Source: JAGVSR01 sp964589785 (lineage in GTDB: Bacteria; Pseudomonadota; Alphaproteobacteria; Rhizobiales; Hyphomicrobiaceae). From it: a DNA stretch of 64,000 nucleotides. The notes under the pieces are model-generated. The model was not told the origin of the DNA. It saw only the letters and a list, made by a program, of their open reading frames with translations, and made no database searches. Where the stretch lies: NCBI GenBank assembly GCA_964589785.1, contig CAZPUQ010000001.1, positions 62,001 through 126,000 of the forward strand, read 5' to 3'. This document shows positions 26,759 through 35,759 of the stretch, piece by piece (positions within the stretch are counted from its first letter, which is position 1; every line of letters begins with the position of its first letter). The translations under genes were made by a program, and so were the position numbers.

Positions 26759-28678
26759 ATGCGTTCGCTGGCTTGGGTGGCGGCCATGGTCGGCGGGGCC
26801 GGTGCTTGGACGGGCCTTCTGGCGGGATCTGCCGTTGCCGCCCCGGCCGAACCTGCGGCCGCCCCGCCCGCAATTGTTGTTGAGTCGGCGCTGCGCGCCG
26901 ATGACGGAGGCGTCGACCAGCGCGGCGAGGCCTTGCGCGCGGTCATTGCCGAAGCCGACCGCCGCATGGAGGCGGCGCGCGACCCCATCGAGAAGGCCTT
27001 CCTTTCGCAGCTCGCCGGCCACTACCGCGAACCCGACGTGCGGACGCCGCATTGGGTGGGCGCCGGCGACCTCACCGATGCCGGCCGTGCGCTTTACGCC
27101 GAGCTTGCCAAGGCCGACGTCTATGGTCTCGACCCCGCGCTGTTCCAGCTTCCCGCCCTCCCGCTTGCCGTTGCCTCGCGCGCAGCGCTTGCGGCGGCTG
27201 AGCTCGACCTGTCCGTGTCGGCTGTGCGCTATGCGTGGCACGCGCGCGGCGGCCGGGTCGACGCGTCCCAGCTCTCGCGCTGGATCGATGCCTCGCCGAA
27301 GTCGCTCTATGCCTCGGATATCTTCCGCGCGATGGCCGCGGCAGGCGGCGATCCGGTGACCGGCCTGCGCAGCTTCCATCCCCAGCATCCGCAGTTCGAG
27401 CGCCTGCGCCGGGCCTATCTGGAGGAGCGCGGCGATATCGAGCGCAAGCCCCTTCCCCTTCTCGCCAGCGGCGCCCGCCTCGATGCGGGCGACCGGCATC
27501 CCGATGTCGTCCTGATCCGGCAGCGTCTCGGCGCCCAGGTCTCCGAGGATGCCGATCGTCTCGATCGCAAGCTGATGCGCCGCATCCGGGCCTACATGGA
27601 CGAGGCCGGATACCAGAGCAAAAGCTACGTCGACGACGAGGTGCGCGAGGCCATCAACCGCGCCACGCCGCCCCGCCGGGCGCCCGATCGTGCGCGGATC
27701 GAAAAGTTTCTGGTCAATCTCGAGCGCTGGCGCACGATGCCCGACGACATGGGCGAGTTCTACATCTGGAACAACCTGCCCGAGTTCCAGACCCGTATCG
27801 TCAAGGGCGGCGAGGTCGTGCATCAGGAACGGATCATCATCGGCAAGTCCAACACGCAGACGCCCGTGTTCTCCGACCAGATGAGCCACGTCATCTTCCA
27901 GCCGGAGTGGGGCGTGCCCGAGTCGATCAAGCTGCGCCAGATCCTGCCGCACATGCGCGGCGGCGACTATGGCGTGCTCGCCCGCCGCGGCATGAGCATC
28001 CGCGATGGCGACCGCGTCATCAATCCGGCGCGCATCAAGTGGTCGAAGGTGGACGTGCGCAACGTGCCGATCATCCAGGGCCCAGGTCCCGGCAATCCGC
28101 TCGGGCGCCTGAAGTTCATGTTCCCGAACCACCACGACGTCTACATGCACGACACCAACGATAGGCACCTCTTCAGCGGCAGCGAGCGCACCTACAGTCA
28201 CGGCTGCATCCGGGTGCGCAATCCCGAGCGCTTTGCGGAAGTGGTCCTCGGCGCGACCGAGGGCTGGTCGCCTGACGACGTGGCGCGCCAGCTCAAGATC
28301 AAGACGACGACGCGCATCGATCTGAAGTCTCCGATCCCCGTGCACAACACGTATCTGACCGCCTGGGTCAATCCGGACGGCTCCGTCGTGGAGCTCGCGG
28401 ACATCTACGGCCACGACAAGCGCTACAGCGAGGCGCTGGCCGGCAAGTCGGTGAAACTCATCGCGTCGCGCGATCCGGCGCTGGCGCTCAAGAAGCAGAA
28501 CGACGAGCTGCGCAAGGGCCTGGCCGCGGTCTACAAGCCCCGGCCCAAGCCGAAGCCCGTCCCGGCGTTTGCAGGCTACCCCGGGTCGCCATGGTTCAAG
28601 TCGAGCCTGGGCGGCAAGGCCCCGAAGAGCTTCTCTCCGGCGCCGCCGCCCCTGCTGCTCTATTTCCAGCAGCGGTAG
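26759..28678 (+). CDS. L,D-transpeptidase, YcbB-like (large form)
   Basis: 639 aa from ATG 26759, preceded by GAGGGGAG. Signal peptide at about residues 1-31 (VAAMVGGAGAWTGLLAG, then AVAAP). An N-terminal scaffold domain is followed by a peptidoglycan-binding-like segment (HPDVVLIRQRLGAQ) and a YkuD catalytic domain. Catalytic motif HDTNDRHLFSGS with the later SHGCIRVRNPERFA carries the His and Cys of the active site. Makes 3-3 cross-links or attaches proteins in periplasmic peptidoglycan. The tail is Pro/Lys-rich (KPRPKPKPVPAF). The window has a second, short YkuD protein at 56 kb. The 277 bp upstream hold no gene I can support. Confidence 0.93.
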   Translation: MRSLAWVAAMVGGAGAWTGLLAGSAVAAPAEPAAAPPAIVVESALRADDGGVDQRGEALRAVIAEADRRMEAARDPIEKAFLSQLAGHYREPDVRTPHWVGAGDLTDAGRALYAELAKADVYGLDPALFQLPALPLAVASRAALAAAELDLSVSAVRYAWHARGGRVDASQLSRWIDASPKSLYASDIFRAMAAAGGDPVTGLRSFHPQHPQFERLRRAYLEERGDIERKPLPLLASGARLDAGDRHPDVVLIRQRLGAQVSEDADRLDRKLMRRIRAYMDEAGYQSKSYVDDEVREAINRATPPRRAPDRARIEKFLVNLERWRTMPDDMGEFYIWNNLPEFQTRIVKGGEVVHQERIIIGKSNTQTPVFSDQMSHVIFQPEWGVPESIKLRQILPHMRGGDYGVLARRGMSIRDGDRVINPARIKWSKVDVRNVPIIQGPGPGNPLGRLKFMFPNHHDVYMHDTNDRHLFSGSERTYSHGCIRVRNPERFAEVVLGATEGWSPDDVARQLKIKTTTRIDLKSPIPVHNTYLTAWVNPDGSVVELADIYGHDKRYSEALAGKSVKLIASRDPALALKKQNDELRKGLAAVYKPRPKPKPVPAFAGYPGSPWFKSSLGGKAPKSFSPAPPPLLLYFQQR

Positions 28679-28700
28679 GGCGCTGGCGCGACGGGGTCGG

Positions 28701-28721
28701 CCGCACGGCCCGGGCCTGCGG
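28701..28721. terminator. Possible hairpin between convergent genes
   Basis: CCGCA-C-GGCCC facing GGGCCTGCGG forms a GC-rich stem in the 64 bp between the L,D-transpeptidase stop and the thioredoxin-DsbD-like stop. No T-run follows on either strand, so terminator activity is only possible. Confidence 0.35.
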
Positions 28722-28742
28722 TCGTGACTCGTGAGGTCGAGC

Positions 28743-29987
28743 TCACGCAAAGGCGAGCAGCTCGGGGCGGAGCAGCAGCAGCGCACCGACGGCGAAAAGA
28801 ACGACACCCCCGACAAGGTGCGAGTAGCGGGCATAGGTGCCGATGAGGCCGGTCTGTCTCAAGGTGATCATCGCGACGGCGAAGACCAGCACGTCGTCGA
28901 GCAGGAAGATCAGCGTATAGAGCAGCAGGTAGCCGTAGTGGGCGGCGGAGCTGAGCCCGCTCGTCGCGAGGAGGTGCGTGTAGACCGCCGGGATTCCAGC
29001 CGAGCATAGAAGCTCGATCATGTTGACGGCGATCGCGAGCGCCATGATCGCCAGGATGGCGGCGAGAAAGGACGGCTCGGCGACGGCCGCGCGCATGCGG
29101 TCCGTGATCCGCTGGCGCGAGCCTGGCGTGGTGACCTTGCAGGCGGCATCGGGGTTGCGCCAGAACTCCGCGATGTACCAGGCGCCCGCACCGAGGGCGA
29201 AGACGCCGACGACGATGCGGATCGCGGGCAGTGCCCCGAGAAAGAGGAACGCATTGAGCCACGCCGACAGAAACAGGAAATAGACGGCCGCGGACGTCAG
29301 CAGGAAGACGCCGCCGTAAACCCACATGCGGACCGTGTCCTTCATGCCCATCAGAAGGCCGATCAGCAAGACGAGGACCCACATGGCGCAGGGATTGAAG
29401 CCATCGATGGCGCCGAGGACGACCGTGAGAGCGGGCAGCGACAGGTTCTTCAGTGCGATCTCGCCAAACAGCGGAATGCGAACGGTCTCGGGCAGCGGCG
29501 GGCGCCGCACGTTGTCCGGCGGCTGAGCCACGGGCCCCGCCATCCCGCCTGCGAGCCCGTGGCGCGCGAGGCGCGGCGCGACGGGATCGGGGCACGCCTT
29601 GACGAGGCACGCGCGGACGGCCGCCTCGATCTCGGCCCCGCTCGTCAGATCTTCGCCATAGCCGACGAAGACGGCGTCCCCCACCAGGATGAGGGGCACG
29701 ACCGGCGGATTGATCGCATGGACCTCGCTCAGCTCGACGAACAGCGATTCGATGCGGCGGTCGGCCGACAGCTCGTAGCCCTGGACGACGACGGACGAAA
29801 TGCGCGCCGCGAGGTCCGCGAGGAATGTTCTCGCCTTCGTGCAGTGCGGGCAGGTCGTGCTGTAGAAGATATGGACCGGCACGCGCGGGTCCTGCCGCTG
29901 TGCGGCGGCCGGGCTCGTGGTGACAAGGGCCAGCCCGATCAGACCGACAAGGACGGCGAGAAGGCTTGAGGAGCGTCGTGTCCGCAT
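28743..29987 (-). CDS. Thioredoxin-like domain fused to a DsbD/CcdA-like membrane domain
   Basis: 414 aa. Signal peptide residues 1-29, then a periplasmic glutaredoxin/thioredoxin-like domain with CPHC at residues 46-49 (YSTTCPHCTKA) and the cis-Pro region PPVVPLILVG. From about residue 183 a membrane domain of six or more helices begins, with GFNPCAMWVL (Cys200) and ELLCSAGIPAVYT (Cys328), which is the spaced Cys pair of DsbD/CcdA-type electron carriers. This suggests one polypeptide that moves reducing equivalents across the inner membrane to its own periplasmic redox domain. A third Cys (residue 283) sits in a loop. The partner proteins are not visible here. Downstream it is convergent with the L,D-transpeptidase. 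Confidence 0.82.
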   Translation of the reverse strand: MRTRRSSSLLAVLVGLIGLALVTTSPAAAQRQDPRVPVHIFYSTTCPHCTKARTFLADLAARISSVVVQGYELSADRRIESLFVELSEVHAINPPVVPLILVGDAVFVGYGEDLTSGAEIEAAVRACLVKACPDPVAPRLARHGLAGGMAGPVAQPPDNVRRPPLPETVRIPLFGEIALKNLSLPALTVVLGAIDGFNPCAMWVLVLLIGLLMGMKDTVRMWVYGGVFLLTSAAVYFLFLSAWLNAFLFLGALPAIRIVVGVFALGAGAWYIAEFWRNPDAACKVTTPGSRQRITDRMRAAVAEPSFLAAILAIMALAIAVNMIELLCSAGIPAVYTHLLATSGLSSAAHYGYLLLYTLIFLLDDVLVFAVAMITLRQTGLIGTYARYSHLVGGVVLFAVGALLLLRPELLAFA

Positions 29988-30026
29988 GTCGCAATCGTTC
30001 GCGTCTCGGCCGCGGCCGCCTTGATT

Positions 30027-30536
30027 TCACTCAACCGACGAGCGGCGCATGCGGTCGAGGACGTTCTGGAGGATGATCGTCGCGGCGAGCTTGTCGATCA
30101 CCTCGGCGCGGCGCTTGCGGGTCTGGTCGGCCGCGATCAGCATCCGCTCGGCCTCCGCCGTCGACAGGCGCTCGTCCCACAGCAGGATCGGCAGCGGCGA
30201 GAGCTTGTTGAGGTTGCGGGCGAGGGCCCGCGTCGACTGCGCACGCGGGCCCTCGGTGCCGTCGAGGTTGACCGGCAGGCCGAGGACGAGCCCCGCGACC
30301 CGATGCTCCGCGCATAGCGCGAGGAGACGGTCCGCGTCGGTGGAGAACTTGGTGCGCTTCAAGGTCTCAAGCGGCGAGGCGATGCTGCGGTTGACGTCCG
30401 ACAGGGCGAGCCCCAGCGTCTTCGTGCCGGCGTCGATGCCGATCAGCCGCCGCCCGGGCGGCAGCTCCTCGAAAAAGGCGGCGACGTCCTCGAACGTCGC
30501 GCCGCTCGTCGCTGCGGCCTGATCTTCCGGTGTCAC
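30027..30536 (-). CDS. ruvX: Putative pre-16S rRNA nuclease / Holliday junction resolvase YqgF
   Basis: 169 aa from a GTG at 30536; an ATG at 30614 would add 26 residues not usual in the family. RNase H-like fold: RRLIGIDAGTKTLGLALSD with the first catalytic Asp, VLGLPVNLDGTEGPRA, and the C-terminal DERLSTAEAERML and DKLAATIILQNVLD with further acidic residues. Acts in 16S rRNA 5' end maturation. Divergent from the metal-dependent hydrolase gene 92 bp away. Confidence 0.92.
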   Translation of the reverse strand: MTPEDQAAATSGATFEDVAAFFEELPPGRRLIGIDAGTKTLGLALSDVNRSIASPLETLKRTKFSTDADRLLALCAEHRVAGLVLGLPVNLDGTEGPRAQSTRALARNLNKLSPLPILLWDERLSTAEAERMLIAADQTRKRRAEVIDKLAATIILQNVLDRMRRSSVE

Positions 30537-30628
30537 CGTTGCCCCCGCTGTTGCCAATCGGATTCGGCGGTCTATAGAAAAGCCGTTCTCGAAGTCTCTG
30601 GCTAGGCCCAACATCGCGAGGCGCCTCC

Positions 30629-31318
30629 ATGAAGATCACCTGGCTTGGACATTCCTGCTTCCGCGTCGAGACCGGCGGCAGCGTGGTGCTCATCGATCCG
30701 TTCCTCAAGGGGAACCCGACGTTCGAGCGCTCCGGCGTGCCGTGGGAGACGGCGACCAAAGGCGTGACTCACGTGGCGCTGACGCACGGGCATGACGACC
30801 ACATCGGGGATGCTGCCGAGATCTGCGCCAAGCGCAAAGCGACGCTGTTTGCGGTCTACGAGCTCGCGACCTATCTCGCCGGCAAGGGCGTCAAGCACAC
30901 CGAGCCGATGAACACGGGCGGCACCGTCGCATCGCAGGACTTTGCGCTCACCTTCGTCGATGCCAAGCATTCCTCCTCGTCGAACGGCGTCTATCTGGGC
31001 AACCCCTGCGGCATCGTGCTGAAGACGAACGAGGGCCGGACGGTGCTGCATATGGGCGATACCGAGATCTTCCCGGGCATGGGCCTCATCAACGAGATCC
31101 ATGAGCCCGACATCGGCATCGTGCCGATCGGCGACCGCTTCACCATGGGCGCGCGCACCGCCGCGATCGCCTGCCGGCGCTACTTCGCCTTCAAGACGGT
31201 CATCCCTTGCCATTACGGCACGTTCGGCCTGCTGGCCCCGGACGCCGGCGGGTTTATTGCCGAGATGAAGCCGGCCCCCGTGAGCGTGCCGAAGGTCGGC
31301 GAGGCGCTGGCATTCTGA
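30629..31318 (+). CDS. UPF0173 metal-dependent hydrolase (metallo-beta-lactamase fold)
   Basis: 229 aa, full length. Begins MKITWLGHSCFRVE, with metal-binding LTHGHDDHIGD, VDAKHSSSS and HMGDTEIFPG, and the closing IPCHYGTF. All metal ligands of the MBL fold are present, so it should be an active hydrolase. Substrate unknown for the family. It precedes gatC by 174 bp on the same strand. Confidence 0.92.
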   Translation: MKITWLGHSCFRVETGGSVVLIDPFLKGNPTFERSGVPWETATKGVTHVALTHGHDDHIGDAAEICAKRKATLFAVYELATYLAGKGVKHTEPMNTGGTVASQDFALTFVDAKHSSSSNGVYLGNPCGIVLKTNEGRTVLHMGDTEIFPGMGLINEIHEPDIGIVPIGDRFTMGARTAAIACRRYFAFKTVIPCHYGTFGLLAPDAGGFIAEMKPAPVSVPKVGEALAF

Positions 31319-31492
31319 CCTGGGCCGCTGCCCGCCGCATGCCGGCCAAGTGGTTCATCTGCAACTTGTCTCGAAGCGCACGCCGGCCTTTTTGCGGCCT
31401 TGTTGCGCCCGCGCCGGAAAGGACGTTAAGACAGGCGCGGCCCGGCCGGCCGGTGTGCCGAGGCGCCGGCGCCCGGTTCCAGAGGACTTTTC

Positions 31493-31780
31493 ATGCAGGT
31501 CGATGAAGCGACGGTGACGCGTATTGCCCGCCTTGCGCGCATCAAGGTCACGCCGGAGGAGGCCAGGTCTCTCGAGACGGAGCTGTCGGGCATCCTGAAC
31601 TGGGTGGAGCAGCTTGGCGAGGTCGACACGGCAAACGTCGAGCCGATGACTCGCGTCGTTCCCATCGCGCTGAAGAAGAGGAAGGACGAGGTGACCGACG
31701 GCGAGATTGCCGATCAGGTGACGAGGAACGCCCCCCAGACGGAGGACCATTTCTTCGTCGTGCCGAAAGTCGTCGAATAG
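31493..31780 (+). CDS. gatC: Asp-tRNA(Asn)/Glu-tRNA(Gln) amidotransferase subunit C
   Basis: 95 aa. GatC stabilises the GatCAB complex that amidates mischarged Glu-tRNA(Gln) and Asp-tRNA(Asn). Recognised by VTRIARLARIKVTPEEA, LSGILNWVEQLGEVDTANVEP and a C-terminal FFVVPKVVE. Two small genes lie between it and gatA, and gatB is not in the window. Confidence 0.94.
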   Translation: MQVDEATVTRIARLARIKVTPEEARSLETELSGILNWVEQLGEVDTANVEPMTRVVPIALKKRKDEVTDGEIADQVTRNAPQTEDHFFVVPKVVE

Positions 31781-31822
31781 GCCGCCGACGCGTCCCGCCC
31801 GGCGTTCGTAGGAGGTCCTGCC

Positions 31823-32101
31823 ATGACCAAGCTGTTTGCACTTCTGGCCCTGCTGCTGATCGTGTCCGGCGTGCTCGTTCTCGCCGTGCCGAAGCCGGCC
31901 GCGCCGCCGCCGGCGGAGCGCGGGCTCGCGCCGCAGTCGATCCCCGCCCCCACGTTGCTCGACATGGCGCGCGAGATCGCCGAGCAGGTCAACGCGCCGC
32001 TCTCGATCGCCTTCGGCCTCGTCAGCCTCTATTACTCGCGCCGCACCTACGTGCTGCATCGCGACGCCGGCGGCCGCCCCTATCCCGGACAGAGCGCATG
32101 A
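31823..32101 (+). CDS. Small membrane protein between gatC and gatA
   Basis: 92 aa, start ATG 31823 with AGGAGG upstream. N-terminal hydrophobic segment (LFALLALLLIVSGVLVLAVP), a Pro/Ala linker, then an amphipathic segment and a second hydrophobic stretch (APLSIAFGLVSLYYSRRTYVL). Its stop overlaps the next gene start by 4 bp (ATGA). No family recognised. It is inserted between two genes of one enzyme complex. Confidence 0.72.
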   Translation: MTKLFALLALLLIVSGVLVLAVPKPAAPPPAERGLAPQSIPAPTLLDMAREIAEQVNAPLSIAFGLVSLYYSRRTYVLHRDAGGRPYPGQSA

Positions 32102-32508
32102 GGACCCTTGTCGCCGCGGCGGCCCTCGTCTCATCGCTGTCGCTCGGTGGGCCGGCCCTCGCTGCGGAGGGCCCGCGCGCCGCGTTCATCGACGGCGTTT
32201 ACGCCATGGAAGGGCGCTGCGCCGTCTGGGCCGCGCTCGAAGCCGGCGGCCAGCGCAACATCGACACGGTGCCGGAGACCCTGACGGCCGACGGCTTCAA
32301 GAGCTGGGAAGGCGGCTGCACCTTCGAGAGCCTCACCGAGAAGGAGAAGGGGCGGCTCTACGAGGGGCGCATGCACTGCTCCGAAGGCCTCGACGAGTGG
32401 ACCGAGACCGATACGTTCGCCGTCGATGCGGCCGCCCGCAGCATCACCGTGACGGTGGAGGGCAAGTCGAGCCGGTTCGTCAAATGCGACAGTAAGAAAG
32501 GAAACTGA
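32098..32508 (+). CDS. Small secreted protein between gatC and gatA
   Basis: 136 aa, translationally coupled to the preceding membrane protein through the ATGA at 32098-32101. Signal peptide at residues 1-22 (VAAAALVSSLSLGGPALA). Four Cys in the mature part (EGRCAVW, EGGCTFE, MHCSEG, VKCDS) suggest two disulphides. Function unknown. With the upstream gene it forms a two-gene unit inside the gatC-gatA interval. Confidence 0.75.
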   Translation: MRTLVAAAALVSSLSLGGPALAAEGPRAAFIDGVYAMEGRCAVWAALEAGGQRNIDTVPETLTADGFKSWEGGCTFESLTEKEKGRLYEGRMHCSEGLDEWTETDTFAVDAAARSITVTVEGKSSRFVKCDSKKGN

Positions 32509-32511
32509 GGC

Positions 32512-34023
<1,512 letters not shown>

Positions 34024-34029
34024 CAGGCG

Positions 34030-34359
34030 ATGGATCCGAAACGTCCCTGGGAATGTGCGGACATGGGGCAGGTCCGCGCGGAGATCGACCGGATCGATTC
34101 CGAGCTCGTCGACCTCATCGCCGAGCGCTTCGGATACGTCGACCGTGCGTGGCAGTTAAAGCTCAAATCGGCGGAGGGCGCCGTCGTGCCCTGGCGCATC
34201 CAGCAGGTCATCGATCGGGTGCGCGCCCAGGCGTCGGAGAAAGGCGTCTCGCCCGACCTGTGCGAGGCCTTGTGGCGCCAGATGATCGGCTGGTTCATTC
34301 AGTACGAGGAAGAGAATTTGCGCCGCAAGTCCGAGGACGCCGGGGGCAGTGCCCCGTGA
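34030..34359 (+). CDS. AroQ-type chorismate mutase (PchB-like)
   Basis: 109 aa, all-helical AroQ fold. Visible: VRAEIDRIDSELVDLIAERF, VDRAWQLK, and the C-terminal EALWRQMIGWFIQYEEE. Converts chorismate to prephenate; PchB-like members also act as isochorismate-pyruvate lyase. No siderophore or aromatic pathway gene is near, so chorismate mutase is the default reading. It follows gatA by 6 bp and overlaps the next gene (GTGA), so the three are probably one transcript. Confidence 0.85.
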   Translation: MDPKRPWECADMGQVRAEIDRIDSELVDLIAERFGYVDRAWQLKLKSAEGAVVPWRIQQVIDRVRAQASEKGVSPDLCEALWRQMIGWFIQYEEENLRRKSEDAGGSAP

Positions 34360-34655
34360 TCGACATCAACCCGTTCGATCCGCAGACTCTCATCATCATC
34401 GCGCTGCTCAATCCCGCAACGATCGTGGTCGCGTTCCTCATGGGCCGCACCGCGAGCGAGTGGCAGAAGCTGCCGGTCGCCGCCTTCGCGGCAGCCTGCG
34501 CGGGATTCGTACTCTACTGGCTCGCCGCCTACGTCGGCGTCTTCAGCGTGCACGCGCTCGGCGGGGAAGCCGGCATGGTGCTGGTCGGCTTCGCTGCGGG
34601 CCTCGTGTGGGCGGTGGTCGGCTACGCGCTGTTCCCGGCTTCGCGCGGGGCGTGA
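34356..34655 (+). CDS. Small membrane protein, three helices
   Basis: 99 aa from a GTG that overlaps the chorismate mutase stop (34356-34359). Three hydrophobic segments: LIIIALLNPATIVVAFLMG, LPVAAFAAACAGFVLYWLAA and GMVLVGFAAGLVWAVVGYAL. Small proteins that open INPFDPQTL and contain a conserved NP in helix 1 are common in Hyphomicrobiales and lack a known function. Convergent with the glucosaminidase paralog, 16 bp away. Confidence 0.7.
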   Translation: MIDINPFDPQTLIIIALLNPATIVVAFLMGRTASEWQKLPVAAFAAACAGFVLYWLAAYVGVFSVHALGGEAGMVLVGFAAGLVWAVVGYALFPASRGA

Positions 34656-34671
34656 CGCGTCGCGGCGCGCA

Positions 34672-35706
34672 TCACCGGTTGGCGGCTTCGCGCTCCGGCG
34701 CGGGCGCAACAGGCGGGCAGAGCTCGCGCGCCTTGGCGAGCGCCGCGGTCTGATCGTGAAAGGCGCCGATCGAGCTGCCGCCCGGAGCCCGGCTCCGGAT
34801 GTAGCTGTCCGTCATGCTCGTCTCGAACCCGTCGAGGACCGTGAGCGCGGTGTATTCGATGCGTTCGGGCTTGTCCTGGCGGATCAGCACAGTGGACCGC
34901 CCGCCGTAGGATGCGGTCTGGATCAGGCAGGCGCCCGACGCGGGTGGAAGCGGGGATGCCTCCTGCGCTGTGATCGGGGCCGGCGGAGCGGAGCGCGCCG
35001 GCTGCTCCTGCGGGCGTCGTGCGACCGCCTCCTCGGGCGGTGGCACGTCGGGATTGGGGCAGTACTGCGCGCGGAACTGGTTGGCGACCCAGGCGATCGA
35101 CGACCCGTACTTGGGGTCGACCGCCCAGCGGCGGGCCAGATCGGAGAAGCGCACCGGGCGTCTGAGGCCCTGCGACGCGGAGATGATGTCGTCCTGCTTC
35201 AGTTGCGTGCGCGGCGCGACCGGATCGGCGAGCCGCTCGCCGGAGTAGGCCACCAGGTGCTGGATCTGCCCCAGCACGCCGGTCTTGACGTCGGGGAAGC
35301 TGTCGCCCGGGACGCCGCCGCCGGTGGTGCCGATGCCGGCGAAGTTGTTCTGGCGCGGGTCGACGTCGCCCATCTTTCCGTTCGGCTGGCGGTAGGTGAG
35401 GAAGTTGGTCTCGATCGCCATCTGGAAAAAGGCGTAGTCCCAGCGGACGCGCCACGCCTCGCCCCAGTGCTTGTACCAGCGCGCGATATCCTTGTAGCGC
35501 GGGTCGGGTCGCGGGTTGCGGCTCTTCAGGAACGCCATCAGCCGGTCCGGGCTCACGCAGCGCGGCATCGGATTGCGGTCACTGATGCGGATTTCCGGCA
35601 GCCCCGACGGGGCGGCGGCGCCTGCGGCCGCGCCGGCCATGCCGGCGAGCGCCAGGAGGATACCCGGCCCGGCGGCATGCGAAAGAGAAAAACGACGCAG
35701 CATCAT
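34672..35706 (-). CDS. Secreted glucosaminidase-like protein (GH73 type), paralog A
   Basis: 344 aa from ATG 35706 (MMLRRFSL; AGAGGAAAG upstream). Signal peptide at about 1-32. The domain at about 50-180 is of the glucosaminidase type: RWDYAFFQMAIETNFLTY with a candidate catalytic Glu (about residue 99), QNNFAGIGTTGGGVPGDSF, and VLGQIQHLVAYSGE. A Pro-rich linker follows, then a C-terminal module of about 85 residues starting GACLIQTASYGG and ending KARELCPP. This module shares its pattern with that of the neighbouring paralog. Role: presumably cleaves peptidoglycan glycan chains in the periplasm. Second gene of a tandem pair, 53 bp after the first. Confidence 0.8.
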   Translation of the reverse strand: MMLRRFSLSHAAGPGILLALAGMAGAAAGAAAPSGLPEIRISDRNPMPRCVSPDRLMAFLKSRNPRPDPRYKDIARWYKHWGEAWRVRWDYAFFQMAIETNFLTYRQPNGKMGDVDPRQNNFAGIGTTGGGVPGDSFPDVKTGVLGQIQHLVAYSGERLADPVAPRTQLKQDDIISASQGLRRPVRFSDLARRWAVDPKYGSSIAWVANQFRAQYCPNPDVPPPEEAVARRPQEQPARSAPPAPITAQEASPLPPASGACLIQTASYGGRSTVLIRQDKPERIEYTALTVLDGFETSMTDSYIRSRAPGGSSIGAFHDQTAALAKARELCPPVAPAPEREAANR

Positions 35707-35759
35707 TCGCAGTCCGCTTTCCTCTTCGGGCCGGGACGGCATCGGTCGCGCGGCGGGCT

